Shown here: positions 40,702-49,600 of the stretch, one piece after another
How positions within the stretch are numbered: position 1 is the first letter of the stretch
Layout of the letters: each line of letters starts with the position of its first letter
Assembly: GCA_023954815.1 (NCBI GenBank)
Contig: JAGSHB010000012.1
Span: forward strand, 1 to 64,000
Length of the DNA stretch: 64,000 nt
Source: Myxococcales bacterium
GTDB taxonomy: Bacteria; Myxococcota_A; UBA9042
Reading direction: 5' to 3'
Notes under the pieces: generated by a model
What the model was told of the DNA's origin: nothing
The model's input: only the letters and a program-made list of their open reading frames with translations
The model's database searches: none
Program-made: the position numbers and the translations under genes

Positions 40702-42912
40702 CTAGCCCTCGTTGCCGTAGAACGTGGCGCCACTGTCGGCCATATCAGCCAAGATCTTCGCCGGGGCGAAACGCTTGCCGTAGCGCAGCTCGAGCGCACG
40801 CAGGCGAGCGGCGACATTGCGCGCGCCGTGACGGTCGACGTAGCGGAAAGGCCCACCTTCGAAGGGCGGGAAGCCGATGCCGAACACCGCGCCGAGGTCA
40901 CCGGACTCTGCGTCCATCAAGATGCCTTCTTCCTTGCAGCGCGCTGCCTCATTGGCCAAGGCCAACACCAGGCGCTCTCCCATCTCATCGAGATTGGCGA
41001 CCCGCGTCTCGCGACCGTTGGGCATGTGGTCGTAGACCGACTCGTCGATGACCTTGTGGCCCTTGACCGTCTTCGACTTGCCGTCCTCGTAGATGAAAAA
41101 GCCCTTGTCAGCCTTGCGACCGAGACGCCCCTCTTCCAAGAACTTGGCGATGTTGTCCGGCGGGAACTCCATGTGGCCGCTGTAGTGCGCCTGCATGGTA
41201 TCGAGCACCTTCTGGCCGACATCGATGCCCACTTCGTCCATGAGCGTGATGGGTCCGACGGGGAAACCAACACGCGTCGCCGCTTCGTCGATGTCCTCAA
41301 TCGCGTAGCCCTCGATCAGCATGAAGGTGGCTTCGACCATGTACGGCGCCAGGACACGCGTGGTGTAAAAACCGGCGCAATCCCGCACAACGATGACGTG
41401 CTTGCCCATCTTCCGCGACAGCTTGCAGATGGTCTTGGTGACCTCCGGGGACGTCTTGTCGGTGATGATGACCTCGACCAGCGGCATCTTCTCAACGGGG
41501 CTGAAAAAGTGCATGCCGATGACCCGCTCGGGGTGCTTGGCCTTCGCCGCGATCTCTCCGATGGGTAGCGCAGAAGTGTTGGTCGCGAAGATGGCGTCTT
41601 TGCGGGTCACACGCTCGATGTCCGCGATCATCTGATGCTTCAGACCGACCTTTTCGAGCACCGCTTCGATGACCACATCCGCCTGACCGAAGCCGGCGTA
41701 GTCGATGCCGCCGGAGAGCCTGCCCATGCGCTGCTGCACACCACCGGCGTTGTAGCGCTTCCGACGACGGGCCTTGCCGTAGACCTTCTTGGCGTAACCG
41801 AGACTCGTACCGATCGCCTCGTGGCGCAGGTCCTTGAGACGCACGGTCACGCCCTTGTCGGCCAGCACGGTCGCGATGCCGCTGCCCATGAGCCCCGCGC
41901 CGAGCATGCCCACGTGCTGCACATCGCGCGCTTTGACGTCAGCGGTATCGGGACCATCGTTCTTCTTCAGGGTGGTGATGCAGTGAAACAGGTGCCGCAA
42001 GCCCTTGGACTCTGGGGTCAACAGCAGCGAACCAAATGCTTTGGACTCGGCCTCGTAGGTGCCAGCAGCGACCACGTCGAGGATCTTCAATGGCGCGGGG
42101 TAGAGCCCCTTGCTCTGCGACATGACCTTCTTGCGGGCTTCCCGCAGCACAACCATACGACCCAGGGCGTTGCGCTCGAGCAGCAGCTCCTGCACCTCGG
42201 CCTGCATGTCCTGCTTCTTCTCTTTGGGGCCTTTGCCAGCTGCGAGATCGGCGGCCAACTTCTTGGCGGCGCTCATCAGCTGATTGTGGGGCACCGCGAG
42301 ATCGGCGAGGCCGAGCTTCACAGCCTTTGCCGGACGGATGTTCTTGCCGGTGAGCATCATGTCGAGCGCACCAGTCAAGCCGATGAGCTCGGGCAGACGC
42401 ACCGTACCGCCAGCGCCAGGCAACAGACCCAGCTGCACTTCGGGGAGCGCCAGCTTGGTCTTCGGGTGCAAGCTCACTACGCGGGCCGTGCAGGCCAACG
42501 CCAACTCCAGACCGCCACCGAGGCAATCACCGAAGATCGCGGCGACAGTGGGCACGCCAAAGCTCGCGATACGGTCCATGGCCTGCTGGCCCTGATGACT
42601 CAGCTCGGCGCCGCGCTCCGACGAGGTCACGCCGTTGAGGTCACCGATGTCGGCACCTGCGATGAACCCAGCCTCTTTTCCAGAGGTGATCACCAGCGAG
42701 CGCAGGTTGGCGTCCGCACGGGCTGCCTCAAACACCGTCTCGAACTTGGGCATCAGGTCGACGCTCAACGTGTTGACCTTCTGGCCAGGCACATCGATGA
42801 CGATGACGCCAACGCCGTCTGCATCGCTGCCCTCGTAACGCAGGGCCGGGGCCGGCTGCTGAGGAAGTTCCATCTGTTTCGGGGCTGTGGGCGTGGCCGA
42901 TTGCAAAGTCAT
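40702..42912 (-). CDS. fadJ: FadJ-like enoyl-CoA hydratase / 3-hydroxyacyl-CoA dehydrogenase
   Basis: A 736-aa bifunctional beta-oxidation enzyme. Residues ~30-210 are a crotonase domain with FIAGADIGDLNG and GDCLGGGLELALAC, LPEVQLGLLPGAGGT carrying the two catalytic Glu. A linker follows, then the NAD-binding domain (VGMLGAGLMGSGIATVLADKG) and HFFSPVEKMPLVEVI, catalytic His included. Two C-terminal dehydrogenase helical domains end it (CAGFYTTRVLAPYM; VGFPVGPITLMDEVGIDV). It hydrates trans-2-enoyl-CoA and oxidises the 3-hydroxyacyl-CoA. I chose the ATG at 42912, with GGAGGAA upstream, over the longer frame. It pairs with the upstream thiolase. Confidence 0.92.
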   Translation of the reverse strand: MTLQSATPTAPKQMELPQQPAPALRYEGSDADGVGVIVIDVPGQKVNTLSVDLMPKFETVFEAARADANLRSLVITSGKEAGFIAGADIGDLNGVTSSERGAELSHQGQQAMDRIASFGVPTVAAIFGDCLGGGLELALACTARVVSLHPKTKLALPEVQLGLLPGAGGTVRLPELIGLTGALDMMLTGKNIRPAKAVKLGLADLAVPHNQLMSAAKKLAADLAAGKGPKEKKQDMQAEVQELLLERNALGRMVVLREARKKVMSQSKGLYPAPLKILDVVAAGTYEAESKAFGSLLLTPESKGLRHLFHCITTLKKNDGPDTADVKARDVQHVGMLGAGLMGSGIATVLADKGVTVRLKDLRHEAIGTSLGYAKKVYGKARRRKRYNAGGVQQRMGRLSGGIDYAGFGQADVVIEAVLEKVGLKHQMIADIERVTRKDAIFATNTSALPIGEIAAKAKHPERVIGMHFFSPVEKMPLVEVIITDKTSPEVTKTICKLSRKMGKHVIVVRDCAGFYTTRVLAPYMVEATFMLIEGYAIEDIDEAATRVGFPVGPITLMDEVGIDVGQKVLDTMQAHYSGHMEFPPDNIAKFLEEGRLGRKADKGFFIYEDGKSKTVKGHKVIDESVYDHMPNGRETRVANLDEMGERLVLALANEAARCKEEGILMDAESGDLGAVFGIGFPPFEGGPFRYVDRHGARNVAARLRALELRYGKRFAPAKILADMADSGATFYGNEG

Positions 42913-43014
42913 GGCAATTCCTCCGTGCGCAAGGTGCGCAGTGGCATCATGTGGGCAGGGCTCGCAGCGCTCATCGTCCGAAAAATCGGGGCGCTGGCGG
43001 GCCAACAGCTACGG

Positions 43015-44475
43015 CTAGCGCGCGCGCTCAAGCACCATGGAGGCACCAAGGCCGCCGGCAGCGCAGACACTCGCGAGACCCAGCTCTCCGTCCGTGTGCG
43101 CCAGGATGTCGAGCATCTGGGTCAGGATGCGGCCGCCAGTAGCGGCGAAAGGATGGCCGTACGCCAACGAACCGCCCCAGATATTGAGCTTGCTGCGATC
43201 GACTTCACCAACCGCACCGGACAGTCCCAGCTCATCTGAGCAGAACTTGGCGCTGTTCATGAGCTTGATGTTGCTCAGCACCTGAGCCGCGAAGGCCTCG
43301 TGAATCTCGACCGTGTCGATGTCGCCCAGGGTCACACCGGCTTTCTTGAGCGCACCCGGCACCGAGTAGACGTTGCCGAGCAGCAGGTTGACCCGTGGGT
43401 CGAGCGCGGCGAACTCCCAGCTGCGCACAAAGCCCATCGGCTTGAGACCGAGCTCTTTGGCCTTGGACTCCTTCATCAGCAACACGCAGGCAGCACCATC
43501 GGTGAGCGCGCTAGACGTCGCGGCGGTGATCGAGCCGTTCTTCCGATCGAACGCCGGCCGCAGACGGGCGAGCTTCGCCGGATCCATGCTGCTGCGGATG
43601 AGGTTGTCTTCCGTCGCGATGCCCTTCGGCGTCTGCACCGACATCATCTCGCCGGCAACCCAGCCTTCCGTGGTCGCCTTGTGGGCGTTGGCGTGACTCG
43701 CCAGGGCGAATTCTTCCTGATCAGCACGCGCGATCTCGAAGTTCTGCGCCATCAACTCGGCGTGCTGCCCCATGGTCTTGCCGGTGTAGCGCTCGGCGAT
43801 CGCAGGCGGCGAGGGCAGCAGATCCAGCGGATTGAGCTGCGCCAACGTCTGGACCATGCTCAGGCCCTTGGCCTTCTGCGCCTTCTTGAGCACGTCGATG
43901 ACACGCTTCTTGTGCACCACGGGCGCGTGACTGGTGACATCCACACCGCCGGCCAAAACGACCTCGCGCTCACCCGTTAGGATCATCTGCGTAGCGCTGG
44001 CGACCGACTGGAGCCCCGTCGCGCAGGCACGGCTGACGGTAAATCCAGGGATCCGGTACTGCGAGAGGTTCAGCGCGATCTCGCGGGCGACGTTGGGCGC
44101 CGTCGGGACCGAAATCACCGTGCCCCAGACGATCTCGTCGAGCTGATCCATCGGAAAATCGAGTCGGAACAGCAGCTCGCGAGCCACCTGGGTGGAGAGC
44201 TCGACCGGATCGACGTCGTTGAGGGTCGACCACGACTTCGCGAATGGAGAGCGCAGACCCGCCACGATCGCCACGCGATCTACTTTTGCGGTCGTCTTAC
44301 GCGTCGCGCGGGGCTTGGTCGCTTTCTTCGGCGCAGCGGCCTTCTTTGGCGCAGCCTTCTTCGGCGCAGCCTTCTTCGGCGCAGCGGCTTTCTTCTTCGG
44401 CGCAGCCTTCTTCTTGGGAGCGGCGGCCTTCGCAGATGCGGCCGGGGTTTCGGTCTTGTCGGTTGGCGTAGCCAT
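43015..44475 (-). CDS. fadI: Acetyl-CoA C-acyltransferase (thiolase) with Lys/Ala-rich N-terminal tail
   Basis: A 486-aa thiolase; the catalytic part starts near residue 65. The nucleophile Cys is in SRACATGLQS, His in AYGHPFAATGG, and the second Cys in CAAGGLGASM. It cleaves 3-ketoacyl-CoA. Residues ~15-60 are made almost only of Ala, Lys and Pro in repeated AAPKK units, like histone-H1-type tails or PHB-granule phasin-like sequences, and this is not part of the thiolase fold. The underlying DNA (about 44300-44440) is a repeat of GGCGCAGC-type units. The ATG at 44475 has GGAGGT 5 nt upstream. First gene of the fad operon; the palindromic operator lies 48 bp upstream. Confidence 0.9.
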   Translation of the reverse strand: MATPTDKTETPAASAKAAAPKKKAAPKKKAAAPKKAAPKKAAPKKAAAPKKATKPRATRKTTAKVDRVAIVAGLRSPFAKSWSTLNDVDPVELSTQVARELLFRLDFPMDQLDEIVWGTVISVPTAPNVAREIALNLSQYRIPGFTVSRACATGLQSVASATQMILTGEREVVLAGGVDVTSHAPVVHKKRVIDVLKKAQKAKGLSMVQTLAQLNPLDLLPSPPAIAERYTGKTMGQHAELMAQNFEIARADQEEFALASHANAHKATTEGWVAGEMMSVQTPKGIATEDNLIRSSMDPAKLARLRPAFDRKNGSITAATSSALTDGAACVLLMKESKAKELGLKPMGFVRSWEFAALDPRVNLLLGNVYSVPGALKKAGVTLGDIDTVEIHEAFAAQVLSNIKLMNSAKFCSDELGLSGAVGEVDRSKLNIWGGSLAYGHPFAATGGRILTQMLDILAHTDGELGLASVCAAGGLGASMVLERAR

Positions 44476-44522
44476 CAGAACCTCCAGCACGGAAATCTCG
44501 TGCGCAGGTGGTTCTGACGTTT

Positions 44523-44539
44523 TTGACGCACTGTGTCAA
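44523..44539. promoter_or_regulatory. 17-bp palindromic operator, copy 2
   Basis: TTGACGCACTGTGTCAA, the partner of the site at 23105-23121. On the minus strand it reads TTGACA at its left end, a perfect -35, with CAGAAC 17 bp downstream as a weak -10, which would put transcription about 30 nt before the thiolase ATG at 44475. An occupied site would cover the promoter, so repression of fadI-fadJ is the simplest reading. Confidence 0.75.
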
Positions 44540-44640
44540 GACGCGTTAGAGCCGTGCCTTCCTAAGGTTGCGAGCCCTCAGCGACTATCGGTTCGCGATC
44601 GCGTCATCATTTTGTGTCGACAGCGGCCAGAACCACCCCA

Positions 44641-44684
44641 AAACGACCAACGGGCCCGGGACTTGAAAAGGTCCACGGGCCCGC
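44641..44684 (-). terminator. Rho-independent terminator for the OmpA/TSP3 gene
   Basis: CGGGCCCG and CGGGCCCG (44652-44659 and 44677-44684) pair, with GGAC/GTCC inside, giving about 12 bp of stem with one bulged base and an 8-base loop. On the minus strand GGTCGTTTT follows, a short U-run that also matches the ending of the terminator at 21123. It lies 21 bp past the stop of the gene at 44705. Confidence 0.75.
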
Positions 44685-44704
44685 CAGTTCGTTGTCAATT
44701 GCGA

Positions 44705-46255
44705 CTACCGACCCGGACGGGGTGGCGCGGTCGCGATCTTGAAGAGCACGCGCTCATTGGCCTTCTTGGCCTTGCGACCACGACCCTTCGCGACGGGCTC
44801 CTCGCCACCGTGCGGCACGATGACGAAGCGATTCGCGTCGATGCCAGCGTCCACGTAGAAGGCAACGATCGCCTTGGCGCGCTTCTCGGACAGCTTCTTC
44901 AACTTCTTCGCCCTGCCACGTGTGTGCGTGTGCACGTGGACCTCGATCTTCAGATCTTCGCGCTCGAGCAACAACTCCAACAGCGACTCGAGGACCTTGT
45001 TGGCCGACTTATTGAGCTTGGCGCGGCGGAACTTCAGCCCCTTGACCGGACCACTGAACATCGGAGCGATGTGCGCTGGCATGTTCTCGGGGCAGCCGTC
45101 GTCGTCCTTGAAGTTGTTCTTGTCTTCAGCCTTGTTCGGGCATTTGTCCTTCGCATCGGGGATGCCGTCGCCGTCGTTGTCGGGGTCGGGGCAACCATCG
45201 GTGTCCTGGTAGCGATCGCGATCTTCAGCCTTGTTCGGGCAGCGATCTTTCGCGTCCGGCACACCATCGCGATCGTTATCCAGATCGGGGCAACCGTCTG
45301 AGTCCTTGAAGCCGTCCTTGTCCTCGGCCTTGTTCGGGCACTTGTCCTTCGCGTCAGGGACGCCGTCACCGTCATTGTCGAGGTCGGGGCAGCCATCGTT
45401 GTCCTTGAAGCCGTCCTTGTCTTCTTTGGCGTTCGGGCAACGATCGGCGTTGTCCGGTACGCCATCGGCGTCGTTGTCGATCTCTGGGCAACCGTCAGTG
45501 TCCTGGAAGCCGTCACGATCTTCTGGGCGCTTGGGGCATTTATCCTTGTCGTCTGGTACGCCGTCGCCATCCGTGTCTTGGTCCGGTCCACCAAATGCGT
45601 AGGACAAGCCAATGGATACTTCGAAGTTCTGTGCAGCGCCGTGCTCGATCTTGGGCTGGTCTTCAAGGGGCTTGCCGGCAGCGTCACGCTCGAATTCATC
45701 CGGCCGAGCGGAGCTGACGATCCAGCGTGCGTCGAGGCGGGCGAAGAGGCGAAATCCAAGCTGATACTGCGCGCCCACACCGACCAACAAAGCGTCGTCG
45801 GTGTCGACTGGCTCAACGTATTTCTTGGCGGCCTTGAGCTCCTTTGCCGTCTTGCCTGTCGACAGGCGCATCTGGCCGTAGCCAGCCGTCACGAAGGGGC
45901 GGAGCGCCTGCCCTGGCATCAGGGTGTAGCGCGCGAGCAGGCGGTAGTTGTGCAGGGTCGCTTCCTGGACTGGCGCCCGCGGCAGCTCGGTCGAGGTCAT
46001 GGCGTATTCGGCGTCGAGCGACACGGTCTCGATCAGCGGGTAGCTCACCCGTAATCCCATGAGCAGACCGCCCTTTGGAATGTCGTCGGGGAAGTGGGCG
46101 TTGCCGAGGCCGTTGACCTCATCGAGGCTCAGGAAGCCCAAGGTGACGCCGACCTGCGCCCGACGGGCCCAAGGCTGTTTCGCCTCGGCGAATCCAGGCG
46201 CGATGAGCACGACCACCGCGAGTGCGGCGAGCAGCGATTTGGTGGCGTGAATCAT
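44705..46255 (-). CDS. OmpA-family outer-membrane protein with thrombospondin type 3 repeats
   Basis: A 516-aa protein. A signal peptide (residues 1-24, FAEA) is followed by an OmpA-like membrane beta-barrel domain (~25-195). Five calcium-binding TSP3 repeats of the form NDGDGVPDAKDKCPNKAED lie at about 200-370. The C-terminus (~400-516) is an OmpA-type peptidoglycan-binding domain with LSEKRAKAIVAFYVDAGID and NERVLFKI. It would tie the outer membrane to the wall, with Ca-stiffened repeats spanning the gap. I chose the ATG at 46255. Ends at a good terminator. Confidence 0.9.
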   Translation of the reverse strand: MIHATKSLLAALAVVVLIAPGFAEAKQPWARRAQVGVTLGFLSLDEVNGLGNAHFPDDIPKGGLLMGLRVSYPLIETVSLDAEYAMTSTELPRAPVQEATLHNYRLLARYTLMPGQALRPFVTAGYGQMRLSTGKTAKELKAAKKYVEPVDTDDALLVGVGAQYQLGFRLFARLDARWIVSSARPDEFERDAAGKPLEDQPKIEHGAAQNFEVSIGLSYAFGGPDQDTDGDGVPDDKDKCPKRPEDRDGFQDTDGCPEIDNDADGVPDNADRCPNAKEDKDGFKDNDGCPDLDNDGDGVPDAKDKCPNKAEDKDGFKDSDGCPDLDNDRDGVPDAKDRCPNKAEDRDRYQDTDGCPDPDNDGDGIPDAKDKCPNKAEDKNNFKDDDGCPENMPAHIAPMFSGPVKGLKFRRAKLNKSANKVLESLLELLLEREDLKIEVHVHTHTRGRAKKLKKLSEKRAKAIVAFYVDAGIDANRFVIVPHGGEEPVAKGRGRKAKKANERVLFKIATAPPRPGR

Positions 46256-46638
46256 GCGGCGAACTCCAGCGATGAGGTTTCCGCGACAGGACTGCATCTG
46301 AGATGAGCAGAGACGTTCGCGGTGGCCTACCGTACCCCACCTTCACGGGACCAGCCAAGCCCCCCCCGAGTCGTCGTTCAACGACCTAATTTTCCAGCCA
46401 GACCGGCGAGCGCTTCGTAGACGTGCAGGTGTCGGGTGTCCATGCGACATGCGTCACCGACCCCATCGCGCAGCATCTGTGACGAGCGCGCCGTGTGAGG
46501 TCAAACGGGATGACCGCAATCATGAAGATAGGTGAGGTCCGCGTTTACCGAGCCCATCGAACCGAGCGCTCGATCGCTTGTGGCCCGCGCGTCATCTGCC
46601 CTTCCTGTCGGTCTGTTGGTTCTGGTAGCTTCTGGGCT
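46256..46638. other. Divergent intergenic region, no gene seen
   Basis: 383 bp between the divergent OmpA/TSP3 and IPT lipoprotein genes. It has a short GTCGT/ACGAC inverted repeat near 46370-46385 and a run of seven to eight Cs near 46360. I see no convincing ORF, promoter pair or structured RNA. The frame of the right-hand gene is open from 46495, so a longer N-terminus cannot be excluded. Confidence 0.35.
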
Positions 46639-49600
46639 ATGAATCGGCCCCGTTCCAACACCGTGCACAAATCTATGAGCTGCCGGCTCGCTGTATCGCG
46701 GCTGTGTTGGCTGCTGCTGCTGCTGGGCATCATGTCAGGTTGTGCGTCTCCGGGCTCGGAGGAGGTGGCCAGAGACGCTGGCGCCGCCGACGCAGCTGCC
46801 ACAGATGCAGCCGGTGGGCTCGACGCAGATCAACCCCCCGGGGGCGACGCCGTTGGTGACCAATCAGACGGCACCGCGACACCTGTCGTCAGCAAGCCGT
46901 TGATTCTGACCGTCGCCCCGGAGACAGGCTCCTCGTCTGGATTGACCGAGGTCGAGATCACTGGGATCGGCCTGGGCACCGCTATCGGGGTCTATTTCGA
47001 CGAATCCCCAGGCATCGATCTGCAAGTGCTCGATGACTACACGCTGCGTGTACAGAGTCCGCCTCGGAAACCGGGATTTGTCGATGTGACGGTGCGGATT
47101 ACCGATCTCGAGGGCAACGCCTCGGAGATCTCGCTGCCACTGAGCTTTCGCTACCTGGCCGATGTGCAAGTTCATAGCGTCTCGCCCAAGGCGGGCCCCC
47201 ACAACGGCGGCTCCCTGGTGACGGTGACCGGCAACGGGTTCACGCCGACAACGGCCTTCATTTTCGGTGACCGCCTCGCGATCGACCCCCTAGTGCTCGA
47301 CGAGTTCACGGCATCGATGCACACGCCGCCAGGTCCGGTGGGCAGGGTCGCGGTGAGCGCAGGCAACGCAGACGGCGCCGCGACCTTGAAGAACGCGTAT
47401 GAGTATACCGGCGCATCGACCTTGAAGTGGGTGGCGCCAGCCACGAGTCCAATCGGTGGCGGAACGACCTTGCGTGTCCATGGCACGGCGCTGGGTGGTA
47501 CCGGCAGCGCGGTGAGCATTATGGCCCCGTCAAAAACCGACCAGAACAAGCTAAAACCCTACAACGCTGGGATTTTGGCTGTCGCAAAGGATGGTTCGTG
47601 GCTCGACATCAAGGCGCCAGCGATCATGAGTTCCGGCGCATTCGATCTGGTCTACACGCGCAAGGGCAAAGCGCTGACACTGGCCAAGGGGGTCACGTAT
47701 ATCGGCGCGACCGACCCAGCCACGGGCAAGCAATGGAACAATGCCGTGGTGGGCCTGTCGCCCGCGAGCGCCCCGGTTAATGTGGCCAAGGACGTCGCTA
47801 TTGTCGTTGTGGGCCCAATCGCACGGCAGACCAACGGCCAAGTCGAAGTCCGGTTGTCGAGTTCCAAGGTTCCGGTGCTCTGGCATGACGTGGGCACCCA
47901 GGGACCGGGGCAGCAAAGCGCGACCATTGTGGTGCGGCTCGGCCCTGCCACTTGGACGGTCCTACCCACCAAGGCCAGCATTCGCGTGGACGTAGGCTAC
48001 GAAGACGCGACAGGTGTGGGTGCGTTCACATGGCTGCCGCCTATCCCGAAGATCGTCAAGGTGACCCCGAGCCTACTGAGTACGGCTGGCGGCAGTCCGT
48101 TCACGGTGCATTGGGGGCCCAAAGCTGTCGGTTTTGGGGCCGTGGTTGGCGTCCGCATCGGCGCGCTGTTTGCGACCAGCATCAACCCGGGCCTGCCGAG
48201 CAAACACGCCGCAATGACGGTCTCCGGCCTGGCACCCAAGGGCAGTCCTGGGCCTGCCGATGTGCAGCTGATCTTGGGCAATGGCACCGCGATTGCGGCC
48301 AATGCCGTCCAATTTGGCGGCGGTGTTCCCAAGGTGGCGGCGATCACGCCCGGGCGCGGTGCGGTCGCTGGCGGCAGTTTGGTCGATCTCATCGGTTCGG
48401 GGCTGAGCGACCTCGATCGCGTGTTCATCGGCGACAAGCAGGTCAAAGACTTGAAGGTCATCCATCCGGGACTAGCGCGATTTCGGACGCCGCCCGGCAA
48501 GCCAGGGCCCGCGACTCTGATGGCGCGGTACACCAATGGAAACCAGCAGACGCTCGCGCAGGCCTACATCTACTTCGATCCGGTGGCAGGCAACTACGGC
48601 ACTTGGGGTGAGCCCATCGACCGGGACGTCAATGTCACGGTGATGCAGAGCAATATGGGCGGCGGACGGGTGCCCGATGCGACGGTCGTGGTCGAGCGCG
48701 GGGAACAGGTCTGGACAGGTGTGACCGACAAGAACGGCCAAGTGGTGATCAGCGCACCGAATCTGACGGGCCCGGTCACCGTCTCGGCAGCCAAGCCCGG
48801 CTACACGGCCGCCTCCGTCGTCAAGGTCGGCGTGCGCAACGTCACGGTGCGCTTGCGCAAAGCGACAGCGCCCCCGCCGAGCAGCGGGACTGGGGAGCCC
48901 CCGCCGGGAAACAAGCCCGATCCGTTCCCAGACGGTGTGATCAACGGCACGGTCAGCAATTCAGCCAAGTACACTCAGCTACCAATGGGCGACTGCAAGA
49001 CACAGCCCGCGGTCGGCGGCAACTGCAAACCCTGCACCACGGCAAAGGAGTGTTTCGCCGGACAAACCTGCGAGTTGCTCCGGGACCCCCTGCAAGGGTT
49101 CGACCTCGGGGCAGGCGGCAACGCCATTCCAGGCGCGACCCCGGTCACACAGACAAACGCCGATCCGCAGCGCTATTGCATGAGCGACTGCCTCAAAGAC
49201 ACGGATTGTCCTGGTGATTTCGAATGCCGCGCAATCGGTCTGACCACCGGCGCGCCCCTGTATCGCTGTACGCCGCGCATCGGCTTTGCTCAGACGCGAT
49301 GTGAGACTAGCTCGCCGTCCATGTGGGGTGGAAACCCAAAGCCAGGAGCGGGATTCATCGCCAATGACGCGGGCAAGTTTAGTATCGCCAGCCGTCTCGG
49401 AGATGTCGCCGTCTATTGCCGGTCGGGCTACGTCGAGAAGGGCTCTGGGCAGTTCATCCCTCTGATGTTGGGCGTCACGCGGGGCATCCACGTGCTGCCC
49501 GGCGCGACCGTCAACGATGTGAAAGTCACCCTAACGACCCCGATGACCCGAACAGTTCGCGTACGTCTCGACCGCATCCCCATGGGCGACGATGTCATCG

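Noticed and set aside
41635-43239. Long open frame (534 codons) antisense to fadJ and the thiolase
   Set aside because: Same explanation: it opposes two well-supported enzymes, is His/Leu/Gln-rich and has no ribosome site or domain.
44300-44440. Tandem DNA repeat as an independent element
   Set aside because: The repeated GGCGCAGC units simply encode the Lys/Ala/Pro tail of the thiolase.
45059-45581. TSP3 region of the OmpA-like gene as a CRISPR or DNA repeat array
   Set aside because: The ~100-bp periodicity is protein-level repeat coding; units differ at the DNA level and there are no spacers.
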